NCBI GenBank assembly: GCA_026315105.1
Contig: CM048745.1
Coordinates: 544,766,758-544,830,757 of the forward strand
Direction of reading: 5' to 3'
Length of the DNA stretch: 64,000 nt
DNA from: Locusta migratoria
Lineage: Eukaryota > Arthropoda > Insecta > Orthoptera > Acrididae
Every line of letters starts with the position of its first letter. Within the stretch, counting starts at the first letter, position 1. Positions 1 through 11,572 of this stretch are shown piece by piece. The position numbers and the translations under genes were made by a program. The notes under the pieces were generated by a model. It saw only the letters and a program-made list of their open reading frames with translations, was not told where the DNA came from and did not search any database.

Positions 1-180
1 TCGCGACTGTGTTCCGGATTTTTCGATTTTTTTCAGTTAGTAGGTTATCATAAATGCAGTAATTAAGCAAAGAATTTTTTTAATTATATCCATAATGGAT
101 ATGAGGTCGTGGTTGTATTACTTCGTTATTTTGTCAAACAAGTAGGCTCAACCACAGATCGTGTAAAAACACTAAAATAT

Positions 181-213
181 GACGCGTTTCGAAGGCCATG
201 CCCTCAACATCAG
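181..213 (-). ncRNA. Hammerhead-ribozyme-like motif, decayed core
   Basis: Read on the minus strand, the core is CTGATGT, followed by a hairpin whose arms GAGGGC and GCCTTC pair over 6 bp with a 3-base loop, then GAAAC and GCGTC. A hammerhead core is CUGANGA, so position 9 is changed from A to U and this copy is probably inactive, although stem II is well kept. It lies on the 3' side of the Penelope GIY-YIG fragment. Hammerheads are known in the terminal repeats of Penelope-like elements. Function is inferred from the pattern only. Confidence 0.5.
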
Positions 214-544
214 ATGATGATGAAACCATAAAAATATAAAACGTAATAAAAGAAAACGAGGTTACTTCCCTTGTAACCGTGTCTACGAAGAAAGGTCCTC
301 AGCATACTGTGCTACATCAGAATTCAAACCAGACCCTAGCACTGGCGGCGCATAACACAACCGAAATGTACCGAGTCAACAACACGACTGGGGCGCACGT
401 ATGTACATGAAAACAAAGACCTCCAACTTCCAAATATCGTCCACAAGCTAGTGAGTACATTCAGGTGTACAGTATCATTTGTACAGTATGACAGAGGTTG
501 AAATTTAAAATGAACGACTTTTGTTACAATAGGCCCACAAAGTT

Positions 545-1160
545 TTAAAACAAGCTGTATGTATTACCTTGAACTTGTTCATTTAATGTAGCGTCGCTAT
601 TAGGATTATGTATTATAATCTCCAGCTGTTCTAGCAGATATAACTTTCTTCCCTTATCCTGTCTGTGCAAAATCTTAAGGTCTTCTTCAGTCCGCTTTAA
701 AGGGTGATCAATTTTGCGAATATGCGTAGCTACAGCGGACTTGTCAAAATTATTAAGTCGGAAGGCGTCCATATGTTCCTTGTACCTAACTCTAAACGAT
801 ATACCGGTCTGATCAATATAGTTAGCAACTATGACACTGTATCTTATAAACCTCTGCTTAGTCATATTCATCAGTCTCTTGGTTTAAGTTATTCTGTAAT
901 TTATGACGTAACGTATTATTAGTTTTAAAAAACAGCTTTGACTTTAAAAGGTTTAAGTATGTTGACCACTTTCTGAGATATATTACCAAAACATGGAACC
1001 ATTACTCTCTTGACATTTTCTGTGCCATTTTATTTGATTTCGCGCGCTTTTTCTTTCGTATTAAGTTATTCACTACGTTTCCTTGGTAACTATTCACCCT
1101 AGCAAGCTTTCTCATAATGTTAAATTCAGTAGTTCTGTCTTTTTCGTTCATTGGAACATT
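545..1160 (-). mobile_element. Penelope-like retroelement remnant (RT linker plus GIY-YIG endonuclease)
   Basis: The minus-strand ORF at 545-871 contains YIDQTGISFRVRYKEH, a good match to the GIY-YIG endonuclease core of Penelope-like elements (usual form YIGQTGRSFRTRYKEH), followed by the usual charged tail. Upstream, in shifted frames, 870-1160 carries NISQKVV and FKTNNTLRHKLQNN, which resemble the conserved linker between reverse transcriptase and endonuclease. The RT palm is not present. Frameshifts and a 5' truncation make it a dead copy. A hammerhead-like motif lies about 330 bp beyond its 3' side. Confidence 0.75.
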
Positions 1161-1493
1161 TTTTGCCTGTATATCATTTTTTTATACTACGTGTTTTAGG
1201 AAAGGAGTTTCTATATAATTGCTTCATACATCAGAAATGAAATAGAACAGAAAACTATCATGAGTCTGGCCCAAGTTACGTCAGCAATCGTTTACACCTC
1301 AGTAACATGCATAGAACGTGACAGACAGCAGTTTAACAAAACAGCCCACGTCCATCCTCAGGAAGTTCCCAAATTCTTGCTGATCTCCGTGAGTTAGTTC
1401 TTTCATTAGTTGTGAGTACGAGGCTTCATCTTTTAAGTAAGTACCGTTTTGAAATAAAATAATAATAATTATAATAATAAAATAAAAAAAAGA
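901..1493. other. No further gene recognised; A/T-rich stretch
   Basis: Apart from the linker remnants of the Penelope fragment up to about 1160, I see nothing codable here. The stretch ends in an AATAAT-rich microsatellite at about 1455-1490 that abuts the mariner remnant. Confidence 0.4.
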
Positions 1494-1850
1494 AAGACGT
1501 GCTATGATATCTCAATAATTTTATGCGCACTGGATACCTACATCTGTTGTCTACGCAGTGACGCCATTACATTCTGTATTGAGTGTTTAAGATGCCTCCG
1601 ATAATCGAGAGTCCTGCCGACTGTGAAGTACGGGCTGTTATAAGATTTCTTAGTGCCAAAGGCCTTTGTATGGCAATGTGACCGAGCAAGACGATGACGA
1701 GGTCAAAACAGTTGTGATGTAATGATTAACAAGTCAGGCGGCAGACTTCTGGTACAAGTGCCTCAATATTGACGGAAATTTTGTAGAAAAGTAGATTAAG
1801 GTACAAGCTTTCATGTAAAAATAAAATTATTGAGTATGTTAGAACATCCT
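1494..1850 (+). mobile_element. Internally deleted mariner-type element
   Basis: The plus strand has a transposase start at 1592 (MPPIIESPADCEVRAVIRFL), typical of the helix-turn-helix N-terminus of mariner-like transposases. About 70 codons later it jumps to the C-terminal end, seen as LTSQAADFWYKCLN and NFVEK before a stop near 1797. The catalytic DDD region is missing. The ends share an imperfect inverted repeat around CTCAATAATTTTAT (1519-1532) and its complement near 1818-1835. This is a non-autonomous, MITE-like copy. Confidence 0.7.
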
Positions 1851-2439
1851 TTTTTTAATTTCAAAACTGTACTTACTAAAATAAATAAATAAATAAATAA
1901 ATAAAAAACACACCTCGTATTCTCCTGACATCGATTCTTTTTACCGGGCATGGTTGCACGCAACGTCCGGCGTTTCCTCGTCGTCGTGCCCTAATATAAT
2001 ATGAAGATGTATTGTCACAGCTCCAAAAGAAGTGGGTACTCCATGTGCAAAATGTTAGATACATGTAGATTTTGATATACATATATTTGCACAATCAAGT
2101 ATCGTAACAAAAACAACCTCTCGGAGATAGCTGCGCGGTCATGTCACGATTTGTGTGACCGCTATCACCAAAGGCTCGAGTACTTCCTCGAACATTGGTG
2201 TGGTCCTTAGAATAAATTAGTTTCGCAAGTGTGTAAGTCAAGGGACCAAAGACGTAAGTAGTTTGGTCCCTTAGTTACACACAAACTTAGATCGAAACCA
2301 AGTGATGAGTCTGTAATTCAGAGCAGTAGTAACTCAGTTACATGCTGACTCCATAAGAAAATATCCGGCGTCCACACAATCGATGGAAACCCAGTCACTT
2401 GTGAGCGAGCGGTCTAGCGTAACAGGAACAGCTTATCAG
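1851..2439. other. Unassigned intergenic stretch with AAAT microsatellite
   Basis: An (AAAT)n run lies at about 1880-1905. The rest has no coding signal or family motif that I recognise. Confidence 0.4.
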
Positions 2440-2990
2440 GGTTAAATGTGCCAGAGGTCGTACAGCACGACAATGTCATCAAGGTCTTCAAGAGCCACGC
2501 GGGGTATCGGCATTGCTGTAGAGAACGTGGTACTACTGTGCTGGTGTTATATCCTAACGCATTACGTTCCTCCACGGTAGATCGTCAGTGCACAGTATTA
2601 CTGTCCGTTTTTCGAGCATCAACTTCGGACACATTTGCGGAAGAAGCGACAACACTTTCTGCGCAACCCGCCCACCATTTTGCAAAACAATGCGCGGGTG
2701 CATACAGCGCAAGCTGTGTCTGCTCTGTTCGGTCGACGGGGCTGGAAAGTACTGTACCAGCCACCATACTCACCGGACATAAGTCCTTCTGGACTTTGAT
2801 TTTATTCTGAAGATGAAGGTACCACTTCGCGGCATGTGCTTGAGAACTGCTGCGGAGATGGGACAGGCAGCAGACCGCTTCATTGGCATCATCAACAGTA
2901 CAGGTTCTGCTAACGATATCCTACACCTTCCACGTCGCTAGCAATGGGTGCTACGCAAGACTGGTGACTACTCTGAAGGACATTAACAGC
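2440..2990 (+). pseudogene. Mariner-superfamily transposase pseudogene, C-terminal half
   Basis: Reading through frameshifts, the plus strand shows a patch around 2600-2680 reading FEHQLRTHLRKKRQHFLRNP, then NNARVHTAQAVSALF (normal DNARPH) and PPYSPDISPSG near 2755, which is the conserved YSPDxSP block around the second and third catalytic residues. It ends with RKTGDYSEGH before a stop at about 2985. The N-terminal DNA-binding half is absent. The catalytic Asp of DNARPH has become Asn, so it is inactive. Confidence 0.75.
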
Positions 2991-4384
2991 TACAAACATG
3001 TAACAATTTTGTATCGGTTGAGGATAATAGTCGCCTCTATTGAAGTTCCAACCCCCGAGTAATGTTAATCTAATAAAAAAAATGGAGGGAAGAATGGTTA
3101 GGTGTCGCAATGTTGTTCCGAACTTCGAATTAAGTCCTGCACTTCTGGCAAAATAATGAAAAATGCCCAGTTTTCCAGTGGTTCAGAATTCACTTAAACT
3201 ATAGGTCTCCTACAACAGGCTAGGAAAGTTAGTTTAGAGGCTGGAGAAAGGCAACGGCCTACCACCTCCAACAAGACCACGACTATGAGTACTGTGCTGC
3301 TGAAAGCAGTCTTGGGACTACCTTTATTCAGGTTAGTTCAAGTTATTTGAAAACAAGGACTATCTCGAAAGTAAATAAATAAAAATCAGGCAAGTAAGTT
3401 CTTCATTTAAGGGGACATACAATGACACCAAACACGATCATGTCTCCTAGGCGTCAGGGAGGATAAAAAGACTCAAATATCAATTCCGAATTTTTAGGGC
3501 AGAATTCGACTCTCCAGGAGAGAATACGGAAGTGTTATTTTACTGTCTTGGTTGGTATTCGTGGCGAATGGGGCTGTAATCGAAGAAAATCAAAGTTTGT
3601 GTCTAATCATTGCAAAGTGGGCATACCACGAGATATACACATAAAATCATAACATAAAATTAGACTAAGTTATATTTGGGCTTTATCCCCATTACCACGC
3701 GCCGAGGCTGAAAAATGCAATCATTTCGTAACTCTGTATTGGAACATTCATTCTCAACGTTGTGTTCTTCAGACAAAATGGAAAACGAACTGCTCGACGA
3801 GCCACTGAGGACATGAACCGAACTATTAATTGATCGCCTTTTAGAAAGTAATGCACTGTCCGATCTCACTTTCACAGCATATCTTATAATTTAATTTTAC
3901 TTTGGTGGTTTGACCCGCCCTCAGTTTATGGATGTGTGTGTTAATTCAGAATATCACATCATCTACTTTTATTTTCTGGTCAAATGCGTGCTTCCTAAAA
4001 ATGTTGTTATTTGATTCATTTTCGGCTTAAGAACACTGCGGCTATTTTCGTAACAATACGGCAACCAGCCACACATATAAAATCTATTATATACAGCTAT
4101 TTGCACAGTTACCAGTTTTGGGCCTAAGTCCATCATCAGACTCTTGTGTTGATTCAGTATGTCATTTACTCTGGTGTTTTCATAGAAACCTTTCCTTCAG
4201 ATACTATAGAAGGGACCTTTTTTTTTCGTATTGCTCCATGCTGGTTCGTGAGCTAACCAAATTTCAGGTTGGTGGTGTTTATTTACATTAGAGGCTGACA
4301 ATAACGCTAATTTCATTGGAAACTCGTGCGGAATTCCTAACAGGGATATGAACACGCATTTCATAGATGCGCGGGCCTTGTAGA
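2991..4384. other. Unassigned stretch
   Basis: No conserved coding pattern is seen. A segment near 3235-3300 (ggctggagaaaggcaacgg) resembles a sequence common in insect LINE and SINE-like repeats, but I cannot place it. A hammerhead-like motif lies at 4108-4139. Confidence 0.35.
4108..4139 (-). ncRNA. Hammerhead-like motif, intact core but altered GAAA
   Basis: The minus strand reads CTGATGA, T, GGACTTAGGCC, then CAAAA where GAAA is expected. The seven-base core is canonical. Stem II is only partly paired and catalytic G12 appears to be lost. The loop text resembles the better copy at 42964-42993, suggesting that both derive from one Penelope-type terminal region. Confidence 0.4.
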
Positions 4385-5499
4385 CAAACAAAAATTACAC
4401 GAACCGAAATGTAGCGTGAGAAGGGCTATGCGAGAGGCGTTCAACGAATTCCAAAGTAAAGTTCTATGTACTGACTTGGCAGAAAATCCGAAGAAATTTG
4501 GTCTTCTGTCAAAGCGGTATGTGGATCAAAACAAATTGTCCAGACACTCTGTGACGAACATGGTACTGCAATAGAGGATGACACTCTAAAGGCGGAATTA
4601 CTAAAAGTCCTTTTCCAGAGCTGTATCACAGGGGAAGATTGCACTATAGTTCCTTCTCTAGATTGTCGCACAGATGACAAAGTAGCAGATATCGAAATAA
4701 TTGACAGAGGGATAGAAAAACAATTAAAATCGCTCAAAAGAGGAAAGGCCACAGGACCTGGTGGGATACCAGTTCGATTTAACTTGGCCTCCTTCTTGCA
4801 GTGGTGTACAGTAGCGTTGCAAAATATTGAAAAATGGCGCTGGTCATCCGCGTTTTCAAGAAGGGACGTCCAAGAGATGTGCAGAATTATAGGCCTATAT
4901 CTCTAAGGTCGGTCAGTTGCAGAATTAGGAACACGTATTATGTTCGAGTATATTGACTTTTCTGGGGACTAGAAATCTGCTCTGTAGGAAGGCGTTTAAT
5001 ACAGTTCCCCAGTGGAAGACTCTGCAGAAGAGACGCTCTGTCGCTCGTTACGGGTTTTTGTCGAAGTTTCGAGAGGTGTCTAGCAGTATATTGCTCCCTC
5101 CTACATATATCTCGCGAAGAGATCATGAGGATACAATCAGAGAGATTAGTGCCCACAAGAGGCATACCGACAATCTTTCATTCCGCGAACAATACGTGAC
5201 TTGAATAGGAGGGAGAACCGGTAGTGGCCGGCCGCGGTGGCCGAGGGGACTCAGGCGCTCCAGTCACGGTCTGCACGGCCACTACGGTCGGGGGCTCGAA
5301 TCCCTCCTCGGGCATGAATATTTGTGCCGTTCTTAGTATAAGGTATTTGATAAGTAGTTTGTAAGTTTAGGGGCTGATGACCCCGTAGTTAAGTCCCATA
5401 AGTTTAACAAACATTTGAACATTTTGAACCGATAGTGGTACTCAAGGTACCCTCGGATGCACACCGTCGGGTGGCTTGCGGAGTATGGATGTAGATGTA
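4385..5499 (+). mobile_element. CR1-like LINE, 5'-truncated and internally deleted
   Basis: The plus strand encodes the segment before the reverse transcriptase (RRAMREAFNEFQSKVL at about 4413, then KSLKRGKATGPGGIP near 4735) and a block reading VFKKGRPRDVQNYRPISL at about 4850-4905. Most of the RT palm is deleted between about 4930 and 5000. The C-terminal tail (ISREEIMRI-like) and the 3' end follow, including the conserved text around tggcttgcggagtatggatg near 5471. The same 3' tail occurs inverted at 12668. A SINE interrupts it at 5228-5425. The clade is tentative. Confidence 0.75.
5228..5425 (+). mobile_element. tRNA-derived SINE (family A), inserted in LINE tail
   Basis: The head has a perfect box A (TGGCCGAGGGG), a box B near GGCTCGAATCC, and the conserved body ending ACAAACATTTGAACATT. 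It is flanked by a 13 bp target-site duplication, GAACCGGTAGTGG at 5215-5227 and GAACCGATAGTGG at 5426-5438, differing at one base. Removing the insert rejoins the LINE 3' tail. It would be transcribed by RNA polymerase III and moved by a LINE machinery. Confidence 0.93.
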
Positions 5500-5712
5500 G
5501 AAAACATAACTATGAGATCATTCCGGTCACAGTATTATGAAAAAGTGAGAAATAGCGTCAATAACATGTTTGGTACGGGAATATTGGTCTACGCTGATCG
5601 CTAATGACGACGGGAATGGAAGACTGTTCATTTTTTATTTTTGTTTTATTTTAACTGTTTATTAAATTGTATATAGAGCCAACGGTGGACCAAAGGCAAA
5701 TGACGCGTTAGA

Positions 5713-5907
5713 GCCGGCCGCGGTGGCCGAGGGGACTGAGGCGCTTTAGTCACGGTCTGCACGGCCACTACGGTCGGGGGTTCGAATCCCCCTCGGGCAT
5801 AGATATTTGTGCCGTCCTTAGTGTAAGGTAGTTGATAAGTAGTTTGTAAGTTTAGGGACTGATGACCCCGTGGTTAAGTCCCATAAGCTTAACAAACATT
5901 TGAACAT
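5713..5907 (+). mobile_element. tRNA-derived SINE (family A), near full length
   Basis: Box A TGGCCGAGGGG and box B GGTTCGAATCC are intact. The target duplication is TGACGCGTTAGA at 5701-5712 and 5908-5919, a perfect 12 bp match, which suggests a fairly recent insertion. Confidence 0.95.
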
Positions 5908-5919
5908 TGACGCGTTAGA

Positions 5920-6402
5920 CAGGAGAATCACAAGTTAGTCGTAGAAGCAATATAACACAAAAAGCAACAGCTAAGGTATTTAATTAGAATGGAGCAGTTG
6001 TTAGCCGGTATACGCCCCACGAATGATATTGTAATTAAAGGTGCAGGATCACTGCTTCAAATTTGTTATATTGCTGCTGCAGCTGTTTCAGCGCTTTTAA
6101 CATTTTCAAACGCCTGTGTGTATATAAGAATTACGTTAGTTAATTTCACATCTAATTACGAGTCAAATAAGACGAAATTACATATTAAATTTTTGTTATA
6201 ATATGTTTTGAGTTATGCCTACTATGTTTTGACGTTTGTAGCATAATTAGGCGAACATCTGGCGTTTCTGTCATAATAATTGGTATACATTACTTACGTA
6301 TTTTGCAATTATATACGTTATTTGCGGCCAGGTTTTCTGCAGCTTGATGTGGTATGATGTTAAACTTTAAAGAAACTTTTCATATTATGCAGAATTTTAT
6401 AC
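5920..6402. other. Unassigned AT-rich stretch
   Basis: A 70-codon plus-strand ORF at 5989-6201 has no recognisable domain and looks like chance in AT-rich DNA. Confidence 0.35.
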
Positions 6403-6678
6403 AGCTTGAAAGTAGCTTATTAAAATAAGAAATATCTCGGGCAGTTGAGGTCTGCAAACGAAAGTTAAAACGCTCACTGCTGCTCTATATTACTTTGAGT
6501 GGCCACAGTATATGTGCAACAGAAATTTAACTAACTGCTCATTCCTTGAGGAAGCAGCCAACGTTTTAACAAACACAACATCAAAGTTTAAAAAGTAAAT
6601 GAATAGATAATTAAACATGGGACAGGGAGCATGAAATCATAAAGCAGGGGTTTGATAGTTTAAAATCAGAATCTATTC

Positions 6679-6725
<47 letters not shown>

Positions 6726-7962
6726 TGGGGAGACCAAATTAGGCACACACCTTGTACGAAAGTGAATTAAATCATATAATTACTGCCCATATTAAAATTG
6801 TTTCTGCCCTTTCTTAATATCGAGGTAATGTGGGAGGAAATTTTCACACACACAATGGGTAGCTCAAAGCACATTCATTCTTTCAGACACGCACATAATG
6901 CTTGGCAGTACATTACAATCTTGGAAAACATGAAAGCAGCGGCGAAACGAAGCATCGGCGGCGTCTTGATGATATGGCAAGTGTCTTGATCACAAATATT
7001 TAAATATACTGTGCTATAAAACGAACTCATGTGTGGGGAGGCAGCAGCTCACTATTCTTAAGTACAACGTGGTGTGCGACCATGCCGAATTTCATAACAT
7101 TTACAAACAGGAATTAATTCAGAATAAGAAAGTAAACCACACGCGAGAATTAGTATAGAAGAAAGCCAGTATTAACAAAAGCATGGATGAAGGCCAAAGT
7201 AATGACTGTTACGAAAGCACATGGTGCAATCGGTCATACAAGACAGGAAAGACAGAATCAAACAAGAAAATCTGAGAAATATTTAGCGTACTCGCAGATA
7301 CAGTAATGATGCGAAAGGTCAGTTAAAAACACAAGGAAATTCAAACACACTAATTTTACACAATGGCTGAAGGCCACACACGTTTATTCTAACTTGAGAA
7401 AAACCGGACACACAATCATCACTGGAATGATAATGCAAATAATTAATTTACACTGAATTTACTCGTGTTCCGTAAATTAAGAAACACTTTGCCTTCCATA
7501 GCGGAAGAATTGCTCAAAAAACAATCACTGAAAACCAAGACTGCCTGATGACAAAGAAATTAAAGTCCTAACAGCATTCCTTCCCCTCAGCATGATTCGG
7601 CAGAGTACTTACTTCCACAGTCGTTGGAGCTAGAATGAAGAGTGAAGACTAATACTCTAAGGCCTCAGACAAAGCTCCCCCGCCATACACCGGATGTAGA
7701 GCTCGCTAAAAGCGACGCAGAGTGCGTTCAGAGACGAGTGTTTATTACCAACCCTTGCTACCTGGACAAGACAATTCCCTCTTCAACCGCTCCCAGAGAG
7801 GTCTCCTGTCACCTCTTTCATCCAAGATTAGGTTGGTACGACACCAAGAACAGACCACCTTGCCATCTTGCCATATAAGCTTGTCTCTGTCCACCCAGCA
7901 GACGCTAGCGCAAACGACAAAGGAAGCCATGCATTGTTAACTACAGCAAAACGAGGCCGAGA
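6403..7962 (+). repeat. Unclassified 1.6 kb interspersed repeat, copy 1
   Basis: This block matches, in inverted orientation and over its whole length, 28745-30606. Shared landmarks include CGCTCACTGCTGCTC near 6471, AAGTGAATTAAATCAT near 6762, GCAGCGGCGAAACGAAGC near 6936, CACCGGATGTAGA near 7688 and AGAGAGGTCTCCTGT near 7794. Divergence is high, with many small indels. Short ORFs such as 6798-6989 align with pieces of the other copy but show no family motif. This copy has a poly(A) expansion that the other lacks. Confidence 0.8.
6679..6723 (+). repeat. Poly(A) tract of about 44 bases
   Basis: An uninterrupted A run sits inside the 1.6 kb repeat. At the matching place in the inverted copy (around 30310) there are only short A-rich words, so it is an expansion specific to this copy, or the trace of a retroposed tail. 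Confidence 0.9.
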
Positions 7963-8088
7963 GCGGGAGGGGCGACTGTAAGCCATTTTGGGGCAGTCAG
8001 TCAATATTAAGGGCACACATTAACATTTACATGAACTCTCAAGTTTAATCACACGGGTGGGAACACATATAAATGTGGGGCAAACATA

Positions 8089-8759
8089 CGAGGTATGTCC
8101 ACAGAGTACCGTTTGGTTATATAAAACAAACATGTACAGATACAGAAAAAATATTTATTGTACAAAACTATTAAACTACTTTTCTACATAGCTTCCGAAA
8201 TTTTGTAGGCATTTGTCATAGCGTGGCAGAATTCTTTGTATGCCTTGTTCGCAGAAGGTTGCCGCCTGTGTATTCAACCATGTGGTAACATGTTCTTTCA
8301 GCTCGTCATCATCGCTGAAGTGTTGGCCAGCATGGACAAGTTTTGGGTGTAAGAAGAAAGAAGTGAGACTGTACGGAGGATGATCAAACACGTCCCACTG
8401 AAATTCCCGTAAGAGTTGCTTGGTCACATTCGCTTTGTGAGGTCGGGCGGCAACGTGAAGGGAAGAAGAAGACTCCTTCCACCTCTTCTTACACCTAAAA
8501 TCTGTCCTTGGTGGTGAACACTTCAACGATGATGAGCTGAAAGAACATGTTTGCCACATGGTTGAATACACAGGCGGCAACTTTCTATGAAGAAGGCACA
8601 CAACTTGTCCCACTCTATGACAAGTGCCTACAAAATTTCGGAAGTTATGTAGAAAAGTAGTTGAAAAATTGCTGATTTTTATACAATAAATATTTTTTCT
8701 GTATCTTTTCACGTTTGGTTTATATAACCAAACGGAACTTACTTTGTGGAAATACCTCG
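8089..8759. mobile_element. Back-to-back mariner foldback element
   Basis: Both outer ends start CGAGGTAT(G/T)TCCACA and the element is flanked by TA at 8087-8088 and 8760-8761, the mariner target. The left half encodes on the minus strand the mariner C-terminus (HFSDDDELKEHVTTWLN ... YDKCLQNFGSYVEK). The right half encodes the same C-terminus on the plus strand (TWLNTQAATFYEEGTQ ... YDKCLQNFGSYVEK, near 8550-8660). So two 3' ends face outwards and the N-terminal two thirds are missing. It would need transposase supplied from elsewhere. Confidence 0.85.
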
Positions 8760-8891
8760 TATATAAACATGGGGTATCGATTATTAATAAAAAGAATAAA
8801 ATAATTAACACACAGATAGATAAAATTAATGGTACAGAAACACTTTAGGTTAAAGAATAAATCAAAATCGAACACGAGCACACATTCAGTA

Positions 8892-8915
8892 GACGTGTTT
8901 CAAGCTCCACTAAAG
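8892..8915 (-). ncRNA. Weak hammerhead-like relic
   Basis: The minus strand reads CTTTAGT, GGAGCTT, GAAAC, ACGTC. Only GAAAC and the following ACGTC match. The seven bases at the core position have the right length but the wrong sequence. I list it because it sits in the same place relative to a Penelope fragment as the clearer copies. Confidence 0.2.
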
Positions 8916-8989
8916 ATGTTTTATATACATAGGGAAATTGGCATGGTAATATACTTTGTTAGCAGAGATTTAATGTTTGCACTGGTCAA

Positions 8990-9420
8990 ATAAGATTATG
9001 TTTTCAGCTATCTCTGGTATTTTATCATATCTTTGATTCTCACCCTTTTTCATCGATGAAGTCAATAAAGTTAACTAGATAACTTTTATGTTTGAAATCT
9101 GTGTTTTCCTTAAGTATTTCATTTCGATAATTTTTTTAGTGAATTTGCATTTCAAGTTCCTTTAAACACCCATTTCTGATCGCTTTGGTATTTTATATAA
9201 TATCGTTAGTGTATGTTCGATGTGAAGTGTTGAGTGGTTTTCGTTTCTGAGATGTATATAGTTACTCGACTGGTTGTTTTCGCTTATTATTTCATGTTCA
9301 CGAAATCTGTGATCAAATTATGTCCTGTCTGATCAATGTAAAAGCTATTACAGGTATCACATGTGATTTTGTAAACACCCGGTTCCACGTATGGGGAATT
9401 TCTGTGGTTGCGAAGTGTAA
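8990..9420 (-). mobile_element. Penelope-like element remnant, GIY-YIG domain
   Basis: The minus strand from about 9410 reads GVYKITCDTCNSFYIDQTG, the start of a Penelope GIY-YIG endonuclease, then continues through a frameshift to SNYIHLRNENHS and FKHKSYL-like text near 9060-9300. No RT is attached, so this is a 3'-terminal fragment. Confidence 0.75.
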
Positions 9421-10250
9421 TTTTGTTCTTAAATTGTTATTAGTGCGAATGGCGAAATTAATTCTGGTGTTTTTGAAACGTTCGTTAATTTTGTTAGATA
9501 TTTTACCGGAATATGTTGAGGGTATGTATTTAAATTTGATATGTATTCTCTCTTCTCTAGAAGAGCACACTGCAGGCCCAAAAATCAGAAAGCTACAGGA
9601 ATGCTGTAACACAGCCACATCGTTGAGACCATTAAATGGGGTCCAGCATATTCTGCTGTATACGCTGTAATCTGGTTCACAGCAGAATAAAATATCACGG
9701 CAGGAATCGTAGTTCGTAGAGTATCAGTTGAAACAGTTGTGTTTGTAGCCACGGAAAGTGCTTTAAAATCCACAAACTTTTCTTTTCGACTATTACCAAT
9801 TTGTGGGTGATATATGCTTGCTGTTTTTATCTTTATAATGCCAAACCGCTTTCTGTGATGTCACTGATGCTCACTTCAGTGACATATATGCAGTAATAGA
9901 TTTGCGAGAAAATCCGACTTATACAAGAAACCTTGTTTTATTTTTAACACATGGATAAGTTTCGGCACTTGTTGTGCCATTTTCTTTGGGTTTTTCTCTT
10001 TAATTTATTATGTTATTGGAAGAACTTGCATGCCGCCCTTATTCACCAATGCCGAGCTTTTACAGTTGCAACAACAAAACGTGTTTATTTTCCAAAAATT
10101 TCTAGCTGTGGTGTTGTTCCTTCTCGTTTGTGGCGTGTAATTATGTTTCATGGTGTCGTTTTCTCTGTGTTTTGCGCTTTTTGTTAGGAAATAGCACTGT
10201 TTGCAGCGAATGGGATTCGGTATCCATTTTATAAGAGTTCCACGTAGCGT
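9421..10250. other. Unassigned stretch
   Basis: No family motif is seen. Weak hydrophobic ORFs on the plus strand (for example 9951-10187) show no conserved pattern. Confidence 0.3.
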
Positions 10251-10282
10251 TAAGTTCTCGGTGTGGAGTAAGTGAACACCCT

Positions 10283-11572
10283 GTGTATTTACCTGACGAT
10301 GAGTTCAATTCATACATTGATATCCCAGACGGTGATTTATCGGACATTGGGGATAAAGGTGATACAATCGAAGTAGTTGAAAGTTCTAAAGCCCATTCTG
10401 AAAGAGCCATTATGAATATCATTCCTACCGTGGAAGAGGGGGATGAGGCTGATATTTCGGTAATTAGAGAGGAGCAAGAAAATGAGAATGAAATTCTAGA
10501 GGTAAGGATAACTGTCAGCAAGGAATAGGTATAAGCAACCGAAACATAAATGAAGGAGCTTCATCTACACATGAGCAACATCAAAAGGTGCAAAGTAGAT
10601 AGAACCAATGCCCTTGAACAGTGCAAGGAATCCCTTTACCAGTTTATTATACACAATTTCTTCGGTCTGGTTGTTCTAAATGTTCTGTGCATTTTACTCT
10701 CCAATGCAATGCATTCGAAGATGAGATGTGATGCATTTCATCACCGTCATCACAGATCCTACATTTAGGGTCCTCTTCTGTTATTCCCATTGTATGTAGG
10801 TGTAGAAGCACACTGACTATACATTTAGAAAAAAAACTGATTTTGTGGTCCATGGTACAGAATGGAAAGGATCACTACCACAACCACCAGCAGACAAAAT
10901 GACACTACTGGAGTATTATAAAGCCTTTGTGAATGATGATGATTTTGAACTCATTGCTGAGCAGTCAAACATCTATGCTTTGCAGAAAATCTCGTTTTCT
11001 ATGCAGACAAACAAAATGAAATAGGTATTTTGCATATGAAAGGAAATTCATTGATGTGCCAAGATCTTACATTGTGGAAAAATATAACAAAAATATGGGT
11101 GTTTGGATCTTGCAGCCATGTTGCTAGAGCTTTACCACATCAAGCTGAGATCACGGAAGTGGTATATGCGCACTGTTTACTGGACCTTGTCTGTAGCCGT
11201 TGTCAATGGATGGTTACTCCATTAACGTCATATGATAAATTTAGGACAACCACAAAGATGTCACTTTTGCAGTTTCAAGTTATTACAGCTGCAGGTCTAT
11301 TGCTTGCGGGAAAAACAGCTTCCCAAAAGAAGAGCGGAAGACCAAGTTCTGAACAAATGACAAATACTCCAACAGCAAAAATAAGTGTATGTTTAGCTCC
11401 AATCACGGATGTGCGTTTTGATGGTTTTCTTCACTTTGCAGATATGAAGGAGAAGAAAAGCCCGTGTAAAGTGTGCATCAAGAACACTACACAAATTGTC
11501 TCCACCAAGTGTAAATTACATCTATGTCTAACTATAAACAGGAGGCGTTTCCACCTCTTTCATGGAAAATAA
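10283..11572 (+). pseudogene. piggyBac-type transposase pseudogene
   Basis: The plus-strand ORF at 10283-10528 is the acidic N-terminus (SYIDIPDGDLSDIGDKGDTI). After a foreign insert the frame resumes near 10855 with WKGSLPQPPADKMTLLEYYK and FELIAEQSNIYALQK, the start of the piggyBac domain. The 180-codon ORF at 11030-11572 holds a short middle piece, then a deletion, then a C-terminal cysteine-rich finger (KSPCKVCIKNTTQIV, CKLHLCLTINRRRFH). Most of the DDD catalytic core is missing. I could not find the TTAA-flanked ends. Confidence 0.8.
10600..10850 (-). mobile_element. LINE C-terminal zinc-finger fragment inside piggyBac
   Basis: The minus-strand ORF 10647-10853 contains CRICDDGDEMHHI, a Cys-Cys-His pattern like that at the C-terminus of several LINE reverse transcriptases. 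It splits the piggyBac N-terminal region from its core, so it was probably inserted later. Boundaries are approximate and no target duplication was identified. Confidence 0.5.

Noticed and set aside
5228..5320. Functional tRNA genes suggested by box A and box B in many places
   Set aside because: The heads have no complete cloverleaf and are followed by conserved SINE bodies and target duplications. They are SINEs.
6531..6575. TTGAGGAAGCAGCCAACGTTTTAAC as a hammerhead relic
   Set aside because: It is conserved between the two 1.6 kb repeat copies but has no paired stem II and no GAAA.
8176..8811. 211-codon minus-strand ORF taken as one protein
   Set aside because: Only its C-terminal part is mariner. 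The rest is the opposite-strand reading of the second mariner arm, so it is not one gene.
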